A stretch of DNA of 64,000 bases, from positions 124,001-188,000 of the forward strand of contig JADKFA010000044.1 of assembly GCA_016717725.1 (NCBI GenBank), in the 5' to 3' direction. Origin of the DNA: Bacteroidota bacterium. GTDB taxonomy: Bacteria > Bacteroidota > Bacteroidia > AKYH767-A > OLB10. The translations under genes were made by a program, and so were the position numbers. Shown here one piece after another: positions 26,058-35,218 of the stretch. Numbering within the stretch: the stretch's first letter is position 1; each line of letters opens with the position of its first letter. The notes below the pieces were generated by a model that was given only the letters and a program-made list of their open reading frames with translations, searched no databases and had not been told where the DNA came from.

Positions 26058-26075
26058 GTCCCGATAGCTATCGGG
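26058..26075. repeat. Dispersed palindrome TCCCGATAGCTATCGGGA
   Basis: Perfect copy between ATTGGTGG simple repeats, downstream of the 369-residue secreted-protein gene. Confidence 0.85.
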
Positions 26076-26154
26076 AGGTGGATTGGTGCGCCATGAAGTC
26101 TGTACCGAACCCAGAAGTTGCAGTGAAGCGAAATAATTCTAGGAAGTACTGTAC

Positions 26155-27264
26155 TTACTTTTCTCCAATAAAAATATTATTATTATCTGTTTGGATGGTC
26201 TTACCTGTTCGATAATTAATTTTAAAATTATTCAAAATTGGGGTTTGCTTGGCGGTGGTAAAAACGCTGAATCCAATTCCGATACCAATCCCTCCTCCTC
26301 CAATTCCTGAACCAATTATTGGACTCCCATTTTTGTCATTGGTTAAATATTTTGCTTCCGTTTGACCAATAAAATAAAAATCAAATTTCTCCCTTTTCAA
26401 TTCATAAAAACCCATCTTAGTTGCCTTGAGTAGAAAACTACCATCGCAAACCGCATAAACCGTTTTGTTATCCAATTCTACATTCTTCCCTTTTTCATCA
26501 TTCCATACCATTACTCTAATTTTATCAGTATGAATTGAGTCAATATAAACTGTGGTGGTGTCGGGAGAATTATTTTTGAACTGATTGAAATCGTAATAAA
26601 TACCTGCCTTATATTTGTCCGTAATGTATATTGGAGTTTTCATCTTTTCTAAACTGTCGAGATGTTGTAATTCGTTAAAAGTATAAGAGGGCCCATTTTC
26701 TACTTGAAGATTTTCGTGTTTTTTTAATTCAACAGCGACTTCACATAAATGCTCACTTATCGATTTAAGAAATTTCTTTGTCAAATCCGTAGATGAACTC
26801 ATTCGATATAAAGTATCTATAACAAATATTTCTTCGAATCTATTCTCCTCTCTCTTTTTAAAAACCCGCAAGGCTAATTTAAGACTTGAAGTATTTTTCA
26901 TTTCCTCTGCCTTCTCACTTAATTTAAAATCATACAGCACTATTGCTATTTCATTTTCGACAGCTTGGGGGACATCTCTATTCAGAAAAAAACTACATAA
27001 ACTGTCTAAAAAATTTCCTTTACATTCAACCTTAGAATTAGTATTTAACCATCCAGAAAGAACAAAACCTAAGTCTTTATTTGGGAAACGAAAATCAATT
27101 CCATTAACTTTAGTGAAAGAAGAAATACCCTTTGCACATTTATTTGAAAGTACTAAGGGAGTTTCTTGCGCATGAGAAATAGTTGCATTGAAAAAGAATA
27201 GAAATATGTATATCAAATAGCATTTAATGTACTCGAATAAAGTGAGGGGTGGAAGTAATTTCAT
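26155..27264 (-). CDS. Uncharacterised secreted protein (369 aa)
   Basis: Not recognised. A long hydrophobic N-terminus (residues about 14-33, ending ISHAQE) is a signal peptide. The mature part is mixed alpha/beta with a charged helix near 155-190. A Gly/Ile-rich stretch, GSGIGGGGIGIGIG, at about 322-335 could be a short membrane or barrel segment. It ends with a polar tail. It lies 11 bases downstream of the putative lipoprotein gene at 27276 in the same orientation, so the two are probably cotranscribed and act in the envelope. No enzyme motif was seen. Confidence 0.65.
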   Translation of the reverse strand: MKLLPPLTLFEYIKCYLIYIFLFFFNATISHAQETPLVLSNKCAKGISSFTKVNGIDFRFPNKDLGFVLSGWLNTNSKVECKGNFLDSLCSFFLNRDVPQAVENEIAIVLYDFKLSEKAEEMKNTSSLKLALRVFKKREENRFEEIFVIDTLYRMSSSTDLTKKFLKSISEHLCEVAVELKKHENLQVENGPSYTFNELQHLDSLEKMKTPIYITDKYKAGIYYDFNQFKNNSPDTTTVYIDSIHTDKIRVMVWNDEKGKNVELDNKTVYAVCDGSFLLKATKMGFYELKREKFDFYFIGQTEAKYLTNDKNGSPIIGSGIGGGGIGIGIGFSVFTTAKQTPILNNFKINYRTGKTIQTDNNNIFIGEK

Positions 27265-27275
27265 GTCCTTAAATT

Positions 27276-27848
27276 TTATTTAAAGTTTTTCTTTTGAAGC
27301 CAGTTTGAAGAATCGCTTGGGAAAGGTATGTTTTTGACTAAATACTTAAATGTATCAATAGGTATTATGACATACCCCTTTTTCTCGGTTGCATATGAAC
27401 AACCATTATTAAACTGATAACTTGTAATAGTAATTGAACCTTCTTCAAGAATTTTCCCAGCTAGTTGATGAACAGTGTAAAGAAAAGGACTCCCTCCTCC
27501 ACATCCTGTTTCAGAAAAATATTGAATTACAAGAGAGTCTTTTAGCAATTTATACCTTCCCCAATTGACATCACTTCTCTTAAGAAATTGCTTGTGTGAC
27601 ATTTGTTTCCAAAATTCATGCTTATAATGAAGGGCACAAAATCCATTATTATATAATATCATGCTTTCAAGATTAAATTTATCATTCTCAAATACTCCTT
27701 CGAAATAAAGAGAATTAGCAAAATACACACTCGAATCAGTAGTATTGCAACTCCAATAATCTTTATTTACAACCGAAATAGGTAGGCAAGCCTGCAGCAT
27801 AATCATTAAAAATAATAAAACTTTAATACACTTAAAGTACTTGACCAT
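27276..27848 (-). CDS. Putative lipoprotein, lipocalin-like features
   Basis: 190 residues if started at the ATG at 27848 (MVKYFKCIKVLLFLMIMLQAC), chosen because it gives a compact signal with the lipobox LQAC; a longer frame starts at 27911. The mature protein has a strand pattern and WGRYKLLKDSLVIQYFSE, similar to the W-G-x-Y repeat of lipocalin-like Bacteroidota lipoproteins. Function unknown. The next gene begins 11 bases downstream, and a possible 52-codon ORF ends 4 bases upstream, suggesting a small operon. Confidence 0.6.
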   Translation of the reverse strand: MVKYFKCIKVLLFLMIMLQACLPISVVNKDYWSCNTTDSSVYFANSLYFEGVFENDKFNLESMILYNNGFCALHYKHEFWKQMSHKQFLKRSDVNWGRYKLLKDSLVIQYFSETGCGGGSPFLYTVHQLAGKILEEGSITITSYQFNNGCSYATEKKGYVIIPIDTFKYLVKNIPFPSDSSNWLQKKNFK

Positions 27849-27852
27849 ATTA

Positions 27853-28011
27853 TTAATAAAATTTACAAGAAGCGGTACCGAAATAGCTATAACCAGATGG
27901 AGTATTTTCATACGGAGTAACGAAAAATGAACTCAATGCGACATCAAATCCCAAAAGCTTAGGATCATTTAACCAATTATGCATTCTGTTTTGATTTAAA
28001 AGGATTCTCAT
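27853..28011 (-). CDS. Possible small ORF (52 aa) or gene remnant
   Basis: ATG at 28011, stop TAA at 27853-27855. The product begins MRILLNQNRMHNW and ends with an aromatic, strand-like tail YSYFGTASCKFY, as in the last strand of an outer-membrane barrel. It may be the remnant of a longer gene or a chance frame; support is its spacing (4 bases) to the lipoprotein start. Confidence 0.3.
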   Translation of the reverse strand: MRILLNQNRMHNWLNDPKLLGFDVALSSFFVTPYENTPSGYSYFGTASCKFY

Positions 28012-28182
28012 TGTTACTCAAAGATAGTTAGAAATATTTGAATTACAGCATTCTTTGGCAATCCTGATAGCTATCGAACGATAGTCGCAAGACTTGGCGG
28101 TGGTGATCCCAAGGTGCACATGAGGCTACGCAATCAAATAAAACATTTTCAAATTTTCAAATCAAATCATTTTCAAATCAAT

Positions 28183-28190
28183 TACATTTG
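28183..28190 (+). promoter_or_regulatory. Putative -7 box TACATTTG for metG
   Basis: Fits TAnnTTTG and lies 33 bases before the metG ATG. A TTTTCAAAT direct-repeat stretch precedes it. Confidence 0.45.
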
Positions 28191-28223
28191 CACAGAATTT
28201 ACTAGACCGAAGAAAATCCCCCT

Positions 28224-30266
28224 ATGCGCTATTTAGTTACTGCCGCCTTGCCTTATGCCAATGGTCCTTTACACATCGGACATATTGCAGGTTGTTATTT
28301 GCCCTCCGATATTTTTGTTCGTTATCAACGTTTGATGGGTCGGGATGTGAAATACATTTGTGGGTCGGATGAGCATGGGGTACCCATCACGTTGCGTGCG
28401 CGCAAAGAAGGTATCACACCGCAGCAAGTAGTGAATACGTATCATGTCATGATGCGCGATAGCTTTCAGGAGTTCGGAATTTCTTTTGATATCTATCATC
28501 GTACTTCTGATAAAATTCATCACGAAACGGCGTCTGACTTTTTTACAACGCTTTACAATAAAGGTGTTTTTAAGGAAGAAGAATCAGAACAATATTTTGA
28601 TGAAGAAGCGAATCTGTTTTTAGCCGATCGTTACATAACGGGGACGTGTCCGAAGTGCGCGAATCTAAATGCGTATGGCGATCAATGTGAAAAATGTGGA
28701 AGCTCATTGAGTCCGCGTGAACTCATCAACCCACACTCACAACTCAGTGGGAAAGCTCCCGTATTGCGCAAAACGAAGCATTGGTATTTGCCTTTAGATA
28801 CGATGCAGCAAGAGTGGTTGAATGAATGGTTGTTGAGTAAGGAAGATGTTTGGAAGAAAAATGTTTTTGGTCAGTGCAAGAGCTGGCTCGATCAGGGATT
28901 GCAACCGCGTGCAGTGACGCGCGACCTCGACTGGGGAGTGCCCGTTCCGCTGCCTGGAAATGAAGGCAAGGTTTTATATGTGTGGTTTGATGCACCTATC
29001 GGATATATCTCTGCAACGAAGGCATTAACTTCTCAGTGGGAAGATTATTGGAAGAAAGATGATAGTAAGTTGATTCATTTTATTGGAAAAGATAATATCG
29101 TTTTTCATTGTATCATCTTCCCCGCCATGTTAAAGGCACATGGTGATTACATCTTACCAGAGAATGTACCTGCTAATGAATTTTTGAATTTAGAAGGCGA
29201 TAAAATTTCTACCTCGCGTAATTGGGCGGTGTGGTTGCACGAGTATTTATTGGATTTCCCAAATAAGCAAGATGTATTGCGTTATGCATTATGTGCTACA
29301 GCTCCTGAAACCAAGGACAATGATTTCACCTGGAAAGATTTTCAGGATCGAAACAACAATGAGTTGGTAGCGGTATTCGGAAATTTTGTGAATAGAACCT
29401 TAGTATTAACTGCAAAATATTTTGAAAATAAAGTTCCTGCAAGAGGGAAACTTGATGATGCTGAAAAAACTTGTTTGGATGCACTTACTTCTGCGCCTAA
29501 ATTGATTCAGGAGAGTATTGAACGTTATCGTTTCCGTGAAGCGTTGTCACATGTGATGGATTTAGCGAGAGCCGGAAATAAATATTTAGCCGATACGGAA
29601 CCTTGGAAATTATATAAAACAGATCCAGAAAAAGTAGCGACCATTTTAAATTTAGCATTGGAAATTACGGCAACTCTTTCTTATTTGTGCGAACCTTTCC
29701 TTCCATTTACGTCGCAGAAATTACAATCGATGTTAAATATCCAACCGAAAAGTTGGACCGATGCATTTGGCAACGAAGCCTTAGTAGCAGGTCATGCACT
29801 TGGCGAAGCGTCCTTGTTGTTTGATAAAATTGAAGACGAAGAAATCACTAAACAAATTCAAAAGTTGGAAGCAACGAAAATAAATAACGCCCCTGCAGAT
29901 GAAATTTCTACAGGAGAAAAATCATTAACTCCATTTAAGGATGTAACCACTTACGACGATTTTAGTAAGATGGATTTACGTGTGGCCACCATTATTGCTG
30001 CCGAAAAGGTAGAGAAGGCCGATAAGCTTTTAAAACTTATATTGGATACTGGTATCGATACACGCACTGTTGTGAGTGGAATTGCGCTTCATTTTAATGC
30101 AGATGAAATAATAGGTAAGCAAGTAACCTTACTCGCTAACTTAGCTCCCCGAAAAATTAAGGGCATTGAATCGAACGGAATGATTTTAATGGCGGAAGAT
30201 GAAGATGGAAAACTGGTGTTTGTACAACCTGCTAGAGATACGATGAACGGAAGTACGATTGCGTAA
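28224..30266 (+). CDS. metG: Methionine--tRNA ligase
   Basis: 680-residue class I synthetase charging tRNA-Met in the cytoplasm. The Rossmann-fold signature HIGH is at residues 17-20. A zinc knuckle uses Cys142, Cys145, Cys155 and Cys158. The second signature, KISTS (327-331), replaces KMSKS as usual in Bacteroidota. The anticodon-binding helical domain follows, and the C-terminus (from about 570, FSKMDLRVATI) is a tRNA-binding OB domain that mediates dimerisation. Full length, no anomalies. It is preceded by a -7 box at 28183-28190 and followed by a long imperfect inverted repeat. Confidence 0.98.
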   Translation: MRYLVTAALPYANGPLHIGHIAGCYLPSDIFVRYQRLMGRDVKYICGSDEHGVPITLRARKEGITPQQVVNTYHVMMRDSFQEFGISFDIYHRTSDKIHHETASDFFTTLYNKGVFKEEESEQYFDEEANLFLADRYITGTCPKCANLNAYGDQCEKCGSSLSPRELINPHSQLSGKAPVLRKTKHWYLPLDTMQQEWLNEWLLSKEDVWKKNVFGQCKSWLDQGLQPRAVTRDLDWGVPVPLPGNEGKVLYVWFDAPIGYISATKALTSQWEDYWKKDDSKLIHFIGKDNIVFHCIIFPAMLKAHGDYILPENVPANEFLNLEGDKISTSRNWAVWLHEYLLDFPNKQDVLRYALCATAPETKDNDFTWKDFQDRNNNELVAVFGNFVNRTLVLTAKYFENKVPARGKLDDAEKTCLDALTSAPKLIQESIERYRFREALSHVMDLARAGNKYLADTEPWKLYKTDPEKVATILNLALEITATLSYLCEPFLPFTSQKLQSMLNIQPKSWTDAFGNEALVAGHALGEASLLFDKIEDEEITKQIQKLEATKINNAPADEISTGEKSLTPFKDVTTYDDFSKMDLRVATIIAAEKVEKADKLLKLILDTGIDTRTVVSGIALHFNADEIIGKQVTLLANLAPRKIKGIESNGMILMAEDEDGKLVFVQPARDTMNGSTIA

Positions 30267-30300
30267 TAACAATTTCAATTTAAGATTTTTTCCGCCGAAA

Positions 30301-30470
30301 ATTTTCTCGCAAAGGCGCAAAGACGCAAAGTTTTGCTGACGAAAATCTCTCTAAAAGGCACTGGATAACAGAGTTTTTCGCGAAGGACACGAAGATTTTA
30401 ATTAGAGATAGACCTTAGCGCACTTTGTGAAGCGCAGCCTTAGCGCCTTAGCGTCTTTGCGAGAAAAATT
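30301..30470. repeat. Long imperfect inverted repeat (CTCGCAAAG family)
   Basis: Left arm 30301-30330 (TTTTCTCGCAAAGGCGCAAA and on) pairs imperfectly with the right arm 30437-30470 (TTAGCGTCTTTGCGAGAAAA). About 105 bases lie between, including TTCGCGAAGGACACGAAG. The sequence family is the same as the 82-bp tandem repeat at 62957-63219. It lies between convergent metG and xseB and could act as a bidirectional hairpin. Confidence 0.7.
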
Positions 30471-30499
30471 AGCGAAGAGAAAATTATCGTAGCTTAGCA

Positions 30500-30710
30500 T
30501 TAGCTTGTCGAAGGGTCGTCCAAATCTTTTAACAACCCACTCACTTCGCTTTCGGTGCTGCGTAATTTTTCTTTGCATTGACGAATTAATTCACCGGCTC
30601 TCTTCACATGCTTAGCTAGTGCATCTATCCCTGTTTCTCCTTGTTCCAACTCTTCAAGGATCTTTTCCAATTCTGCTTTTGCTTTTTCGTAATTAAATTT
30701 TTTCAGCCAT
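30500..30710 (-). CDS. xseB: Exodeoxyribonuclease VII small subunit, start or frame disturbed
   Basis: About 68 residues ending at TAA 30500-30502. The frame reads KKFNYEKAKAELEKILEELEQG, then HVKRAGELIRQCKEKL, the standard XseB helices that wrap the large subunit. An ATG overlapping the xseA stop (30710-30708, coupled start) leads M-A-E-K and then a stop, unless the A6 run at 30698-30703 is shortened by one base, which gives MAEKFNYEK in frame. Otherwise the start must be the CTG at 30706-30704. A homopolymer error or a genuine frameshift is likely. It forms exonuclease VII with xseA immediately upstream. Confidence 0.8.
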
Positions 30711-32100
30711 TTTCTTTTTTTTCTTTTATGGTAGACGTGATTTCACCTTGAAATAATTGCGTGGTAATTTCATCACCTAAATTAATATCATCGGTACTCG
30801 TAATAATTTTACTCTTGTGCAACGTATAACTATACCCGCGTTTTAAGATTTCGTTAGGATCCAACAGTCGAAGTTTCGACTCGGAGTTTACTAACCATTG
30901 GTCTTCCGATTTGGAAATATTTTTTAGTTGTTGATGAAGTTGTTCTACCATTTCAACTCCGTATTCTTTTTCAATATTAAAGTATTGACGTAATTCTTTT
31001 TTATAAAGGACGAAGTAATTTTCCAAAAAACTTTGTTCTTGAATTAATAATCCTTGCCACAAGTGGCGAAACGAAAAAGCTAAATTATCCAATGTCCTAC
31101 TCGCCTTATTCAAATCCAATTTCGTACTTTGCTGCAACTGCCAAACAGCATTATTCACAAATTGAGTTTCTTCCTCCAATGTGTCATTTGCTAATTCTCG
31201 AATTTGGTTCCATGTATCCTCCAAACTCTCCTCCAACTCCGCCTGATGTTCGATTAAGTAATTTGCTACATCGGTGGGTGTCATACGATCTGTATGGGCA
31301 ACTTCATCCACTACACTTTTGTCGGCTTGGTGACCGATGCCAGTAATGATAGGCAAGGGAAAGGTCGCTATGTTTCTCGCTAAAAAATAATCGTTAAAAC
31401 ATTCTAAACTACTCGCGCTACCACCTCCTCTCACAATCACCACCGCATCAAACTTTTTCGAAGTATGATCAATTTTGATGCGATTTAATTTTGTTATAAT
31501 ATCGCCTGCTGCCAAGTCACCTTGCAAAAGCGATGTGTATAAAGTACAATGGTATGTATAACCATAAATGTTATTTGTTAATCGCGATAAAAAATCTTCA
31601 TATCCTCTTGCATCTTCCGCCGAAATAATTGCAATATTTTGAAGTGAAGGTGGTAACTCACGCAACTTATTCTTATCAAAAATACCATCCTTCTTTAATC
31701 GCTCTATGGTTTGTCGGCGCTCCAATTCCAGCTGACCCACGGTGAACGACTCATCAATATCGTGAACGATCAAACTCATGCCATAGCGTTCGTGGTACTG
31801 CACTTCTACTTGCAACAGCACTTGCATCTGTTCTCGCAACGATTGTCCTGTCGACTTTGCAAAGCGCGGTTGAATGCGGCTAAATGTACTCGCCCAAATA
31901 ATTCCTCTAAATTCTGCTTTGGGTGTAGCGCCTACATCATCTTTTTCGGCAAGCTGTAAATAGCAATGGCCCCGACTCACTTTTAATCCCACAATTTCCG
32001 AAGTTACCCAAAAGCGTTCGCCCGAAAAGTGCATCTGAAAAATCCCTGCAACGATAGCCGAGAGCTCAGAGAGTTTAAGGATGGAAGGGCTTGAATTCAC
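30703..32100 (-). CDS. xseA: Exodeoxyribonuclease VII large subunit
   Basis: About 465 residues. An N-terminal OB fold (KLSELSA...FWVTSEIVGL..GHCYLQL) is followed by the catalytic domain with DAVVIVRGGGSASSLECFND and GIGHQADKSVVDEVAHTDRMTPTDVANYL, the conserved XseA motifs. A coiled coil and a short C-terminal barrel (LKRGYSYTL) complete it. With XseB it degrades single-stranded DNA into oligonucleotides in recombination and mismatch repair. There is no ATG at the 5' end; GTG at 32100 gives the usual distance to the OB fold, and TTG at 32142 is an alternative. The stop overlaps the xseB ATG. Confidence 0.93.
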   Translation of the reverse strand: MNSSPSILKLSELSAIVAGIFQMHFSGERFWVTSEIVGLKVSRGHCYLQLAEKDDVGATPKAEFRGIIWASTFSRIQPRFAKSTGQSLREQMQVLLQVEVQYHERYGMSLIVHDIDESFTVGQLELERRQTIERLKKDGIFDKNKLRELPPSLQNIAIISAEDARGYEDFLSRLTNNIYGYTYHCTLYTSLLQGDLAAGDIITKLNRIKIDHTSKKFDAVVIVRGGGSASSLECFNDYFLARNIATFPLPIITGIGHQADKSVVDEVAHTDRMTPTDVANYLIEHQAELEESLEDTWNQIRELANDTLEEETQFVNNAVWQLQQSTKLDLNKASRTLDNLAFSFRHLWQGLLIQEQSFLENYFVLYKKELRQYFNIEKEYGVEMVEQLHQQLKNISKSEDQWLVNSESKLRLLDPNEILKRGYSYTLHKSKIITSTDDINLGDEITTQLFQGEITSTIKEKKENG

Positions 32101-32280
32101 AGAGCGAAGATAATATAGTTCGATAGAATACAAATATTCCAATAATTATACTTCCTCAGCCGCTGATCTACGCAGACTTCTATGATTCTTTATGATGATG
32201 TTCTTTAATGTAGCTTCATATAAAGGCAAACACTATTTTCTACGACACACTTTCGTATATAGGGAATTGCAAAATTTGAT

Positions 32281-32288
32281 TATATTTG
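32281..32288 (+). promoter_or_regulatory. Putative -7 box TATATTTG
   Basis: Fits TAnnTTTG and lies 60 bases before the LVIVD-repeat gene. The leader contains a 5-codon frame (ATGAAGAAAAACAGGTAA, from 32297). Confidence 0.4.
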
Positions 32289-32348
32289 AAAACAAAATGA
32301 AGAAAAACAGGTAATTACATTGTAGAAAATAATCAAAAATAGACATGT

Positions 32349-33767
32349 ATGAAATCATTCCTGAAACTCATCTCAATCGTTTTCCTGCTTACTAGTTCAA
32401 GCGCCCATTCACAATGTATTGGTTGGAATCCACTGCAAACAATAGATTCTACGTTTTCAAATCCAGCATTTGGAATTGCAACAAGTCCAGAGATAGATAA
32501 ACTTAATCGACCGTTTGTATATTTGGCTACTGTTGCGGGAGGACTTAAAATTTATAATACGAACGCGAGTGGACAACCATTGCTATCGGCAACCATTCCT
32601 ACCAGTGCTCTTGGCAATTTGGATGTTATCAATTTGTATCAGGATAGCATATGGCTTTATGCTTGTTTAGGAAATATTTGGGACACGTTGGAAATGGCGG
32701 GTCTAGCCATTATCAATATAAACAATCCAGCTATTCCGGTGGTTGAAGATTATTATGTACATACAGGGTTACCAGGAGGTAGTGGCGCAGTAAGTGTGCA
32801 TGGTAATTATGCTTATTTAGCAGGGAATCAAAATGGACTCATCATTTTAGATATCAGCGATAAATCAAATATCGTTTTTAAAAGTTCATTGCTCTTATCG
32901 AATGTGTTTCCACATAGTCCTGTTGGATTATCGTCGATGTATAATGCCAGAGGAATTGCACTAAAAGATTCATTGGCTTTTATTTGTTATGACAAAGGAG
33001 GATTGAGGATTATAAATATTTCGAACGTAAATGCTCCTGTGCAGATAAATCAATATTGTTATGCTCCTTTAATAAACAAAGCTACAGCATATAACAACAT
33101 TGTTATTCATGATAACTTAGCTTATGTTGCACTCGATTATTATGGTGTTGAAATATTAAATATTTCTAATCCAACGTCATTGGTTCAAGTAGGTTGGTGG
33201 CATCCTTCCTCGTGGGCTGACACAACGAATAATTATCTTGTATGGTCACAGTCACTAGGTCACGCGAACGAAATTTATTTTGACACTACTTGTAGCAAAA
33301 TATATATTGCGGCTGGTAAATCGGATGCCGTTTCCATTGATGTAAGTAATCCAACTACCCCAATTACTTGCGAAACTTTTGGTAGTCCGGCTGATGATTA
33401 TGGCACTTGGGGTTTAGACTATTTTAACAATAATATGGCAATAGCATATATTTGGTCGCCTGCATTTCCTCCTTATTCAAACTATACTGGACTTAAGGTT
33501 TTGCAAACGAGCTGTAGTTTAACAGGTGTTGCAGAAAATTCCACTGTTGAAGATCTTTCTATTTTTCCCAACCCCGCTTCGGATGTAGTGTATATAAATA
33601 GTAAACATCAGATACTCGAGAGTTGTTTAATTTATAGTGCCGATGGAAGAGCTCTTCGATCAATTGATACAAATGTCTTCTCCATTTCCGACTTACCTCA
33701 AGGGATATATGTTGTAGCCATTAAAACGAAACAGTCTTTTGTTTTTAAAAAATTAGTTAAACAATAA
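32349..33767 (+). CDS. LVIVD-repeat exoprotein with type A T9SS sorting domain
   Basis: 472 residues. A signal peptide ends near residue 22 (SSAHSQC). The body has LVIVD-type beta-propeller repeats: LKIYNT, GLAIININNPAIP, GLIILDISDKSNI, GLRIINISNVNAP, GVEILNISNPTSL and AVSIDVSNPTTP. Such propellers occur in surface proteins with unknown ligands. The last roughly 75 residues (DLSIFPNPASDVVYINSK to KKLVKQ) are a type A T9SS domain. Complete; single gene with its own putative promoter at 32281-32288. Confidence 0.9.
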   Translation: MKSFLKLISIVFLLTSSSAHSQCIGWNPLQTIDSTFSNPAFGIATSPEIDKLNRPFVYLATVAGGLKIYNTNASGQPLLSATIPTSALGNLDVINLYQDSIWLYACLGNIWDTLEMAGLAIININNPAIPVVEDYYVHTGLPGGSGAVSVHGNYAYLAGNQNGLIILDISDKSNIVFKSSLLLSNVFPHSPVGLSSMYNARGIALKDSLAFICYDKGGLRIINISNVNAPVQINQYCYAPLINKATAYNNIVIHDNLAYVALDYYGVEILNISNPTSLVQVGWWHPSSWADTTNNYLVWSQSLGHANEIYFDTTCSKIYIAAGKSDAVSIDVSNPTTPITCETFGSPADDYGTWGLDYFNNNMAIAYIWSPAFPPYSNYTGLKVLQTSCSLTGVAENSTVEDLSIFPNPASDVVYINSKHQILESCLIYSADGRALRSIDTNVFSISDLPQGIYVVAIKTKQSFVFKKLVKQ

Positions 33768-34097
33768 ACTGATTTAGAAAAAAACTTCTTGCAGATTATC
33801 ATGCTTTCGAAACCTGCCTGCCAGCTTTGCTCCGCTGACCGCATGTCTCTGAAGCTTTAGCGGAGGCTCAAGCTTTAGCGAAAGCGATGCAAGCAGGTGG
33901 AACCTAGTAGTCAATTTGTAACGATGTGCTTCTAGAAAGTGTAGTACTGCAGGGCCTGCAACTTGCAGCTAAAAATCATCAATCGAAACACAATTATTAT
34001 ATAAGAAGAGACACTAGCAGCCAGAATCTAGAAGCCAGCAGCCCCAAGAATTATCCGAAGCACAATTTTTATTTAACTGAAAGCATAATAATTCCCC
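33768..34097. other. Intergenic region with REP-like hairpin
   Basis: The block 33812-33898 is bounded by ACCTGCCTGC and GCAAGCAGGT (9 of 10 complementary) and contains internal GCTTTAGCG repeats. Its GGCAGGCAGGT arm recurs at 63217-63227. A degenerate CTAGAAGCCAGCAG stretch lies at 34010-34040. No gene recognised. Confidence 0.6.
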
Positions 34098-35216
34098 CTA
34101 ACTCCTCTTCCGATAACTCACCACCGCCCACGTATTCAGTACAACGGCGAATAGTGCTATGACCCCAAGGTGTCCTTTGATATCATTAAAACTGCTTCCT
34201 TTTAAAACGACCATGCGCATCACTTCAATGAAATAAGTTACGGGATTAAACCACGTTACTACCTGCGCCCATTGTGGCATGCTGTCGATGGAAGTGTAGA
34301 GGCCACCCATCAAAATAAAAATCATCATCAAGAAAAAGGAAAGTAACATCGCCTGTTGTTGGGTTTGTGAAATGTTGGAGACCAACAATCCTAATCCTAA
34401 AATAGCAGGTAAATAAATGGCAGCGAATAGGTAGATGAGTCCAATGTTTCCCATGGGCACAATACCGTAAATAACTCTCCCTACCAGTAAACCGAGGGTA
34501 AGTACAAATAATCCTAACACCCAAAATGGAATGAGTTTTCCTAATATGAAATGATGTTTTCGGATAGGCGTCACGTTTATTTGCTCGATGGTGCCCACTT
34601 CTTTTTCTTTCACAATATTCAGCGCTGTTAAAAACGATCCTACCATCGTTAACAAGACCACCATAATTCCGGGCACCATAAATAGGGTGTAACTTTGATG
34701 GGTATTGTACCAATAGTTACTGATTACTTCTACTCGAGGAATCTCATCAAATTTTGGAAATTGAATCCACTGTGTTCTTATCTCCTGATTGTAATCACGA
34801 AGAATGGTATTTAAATACGCAGCACCTAAATTTGCACGCGCTCCATTAATCGCATTTACGGCTATGAATAAGGGCGCTTCACTTTCACGAACTAATTGTT
34901 TTTCGAAACCCTGCGGAATTTCTAAAATTAAGTCGCTCTTGTCGTGCTCAACATCAAGCAAGGCCTGTTTGTAGTTTGCCGAATATCCCTGCAATTGAAA
35001 GACGCCACCAGCTGTCACTTTACGAATGAGTTCGCGTGAGTACATGCTATGATCGTGATCGATGACATGTATATTTACATTTCGAATTTCATAATTGGCC
35101 ACTAAAGGTAAAACGATAAGTTGTATCACCGGCATTATAAAAATCATACGCAAGATCGCCGGATTTCTAAAAATCTGCCGAAACTCTTTTTGTAATAAAA
35201 ATTTTAAACTGCGCAT
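34098..35216 (-). CDS. ABC-2 type transporter permease (YbhR-like), distal
   Basis: 372-residue inner-membrane permease. One N-terminal membrane helix (residues about 20-42), a large periplasmic domain (to about 170) and five further helices, the ABC2_membrane_3 layout. The cytoplasmic loop KEKEVGTIEQINVTPIRKHHFILGK is the family's coupling region. Last gene of the tetR-tolC-hlyD-ATPase-ATPase-permease-permease operon, separated by 2 bases from the other permease, with which it probably forms the heterodimeric channel. Confidence 0.92.
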   Translation of the reverse strand: MRSLKFLLQKEFRQIFRNPAILRMIFIMPVIQLIVLPLVANYEIRNVNIHVIDHDHSMYSRELIRKVTAGGVFQLQGYSANYKQALLDVEHDKSDLILEIPQGFEKQLVRESEAPLFIAVNAINGARANLGAAYLNTILRDYNQEIRTQWIQFPKFDEIPRVEVISNYWYNTHQSYTLFMVPGIMVVLLTMVGSFLTALNIVKEKEVGTIEQINVTPIRKHHFILGKLIPFWVLGLFVLTLGLLVGRVIYGIVPMGNIGLIYLFAAIYLPAILGLGLLVSNISQTQQQAMLLSFFLMMIFILMGGLYTSIDSMPQWAQVVTWFNPVTYFIEVMRMVVLKGSSFNDIKGHLGVIALFAVVLNTWAVVSYRKRS

Positions 35217-35218
35217 TT

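Noticed and set aside
32297..32314. Five-codon leader peptide before the LVIVD gene
   Set aside because: Too short to support; no attenuator-like hairpin was seen.
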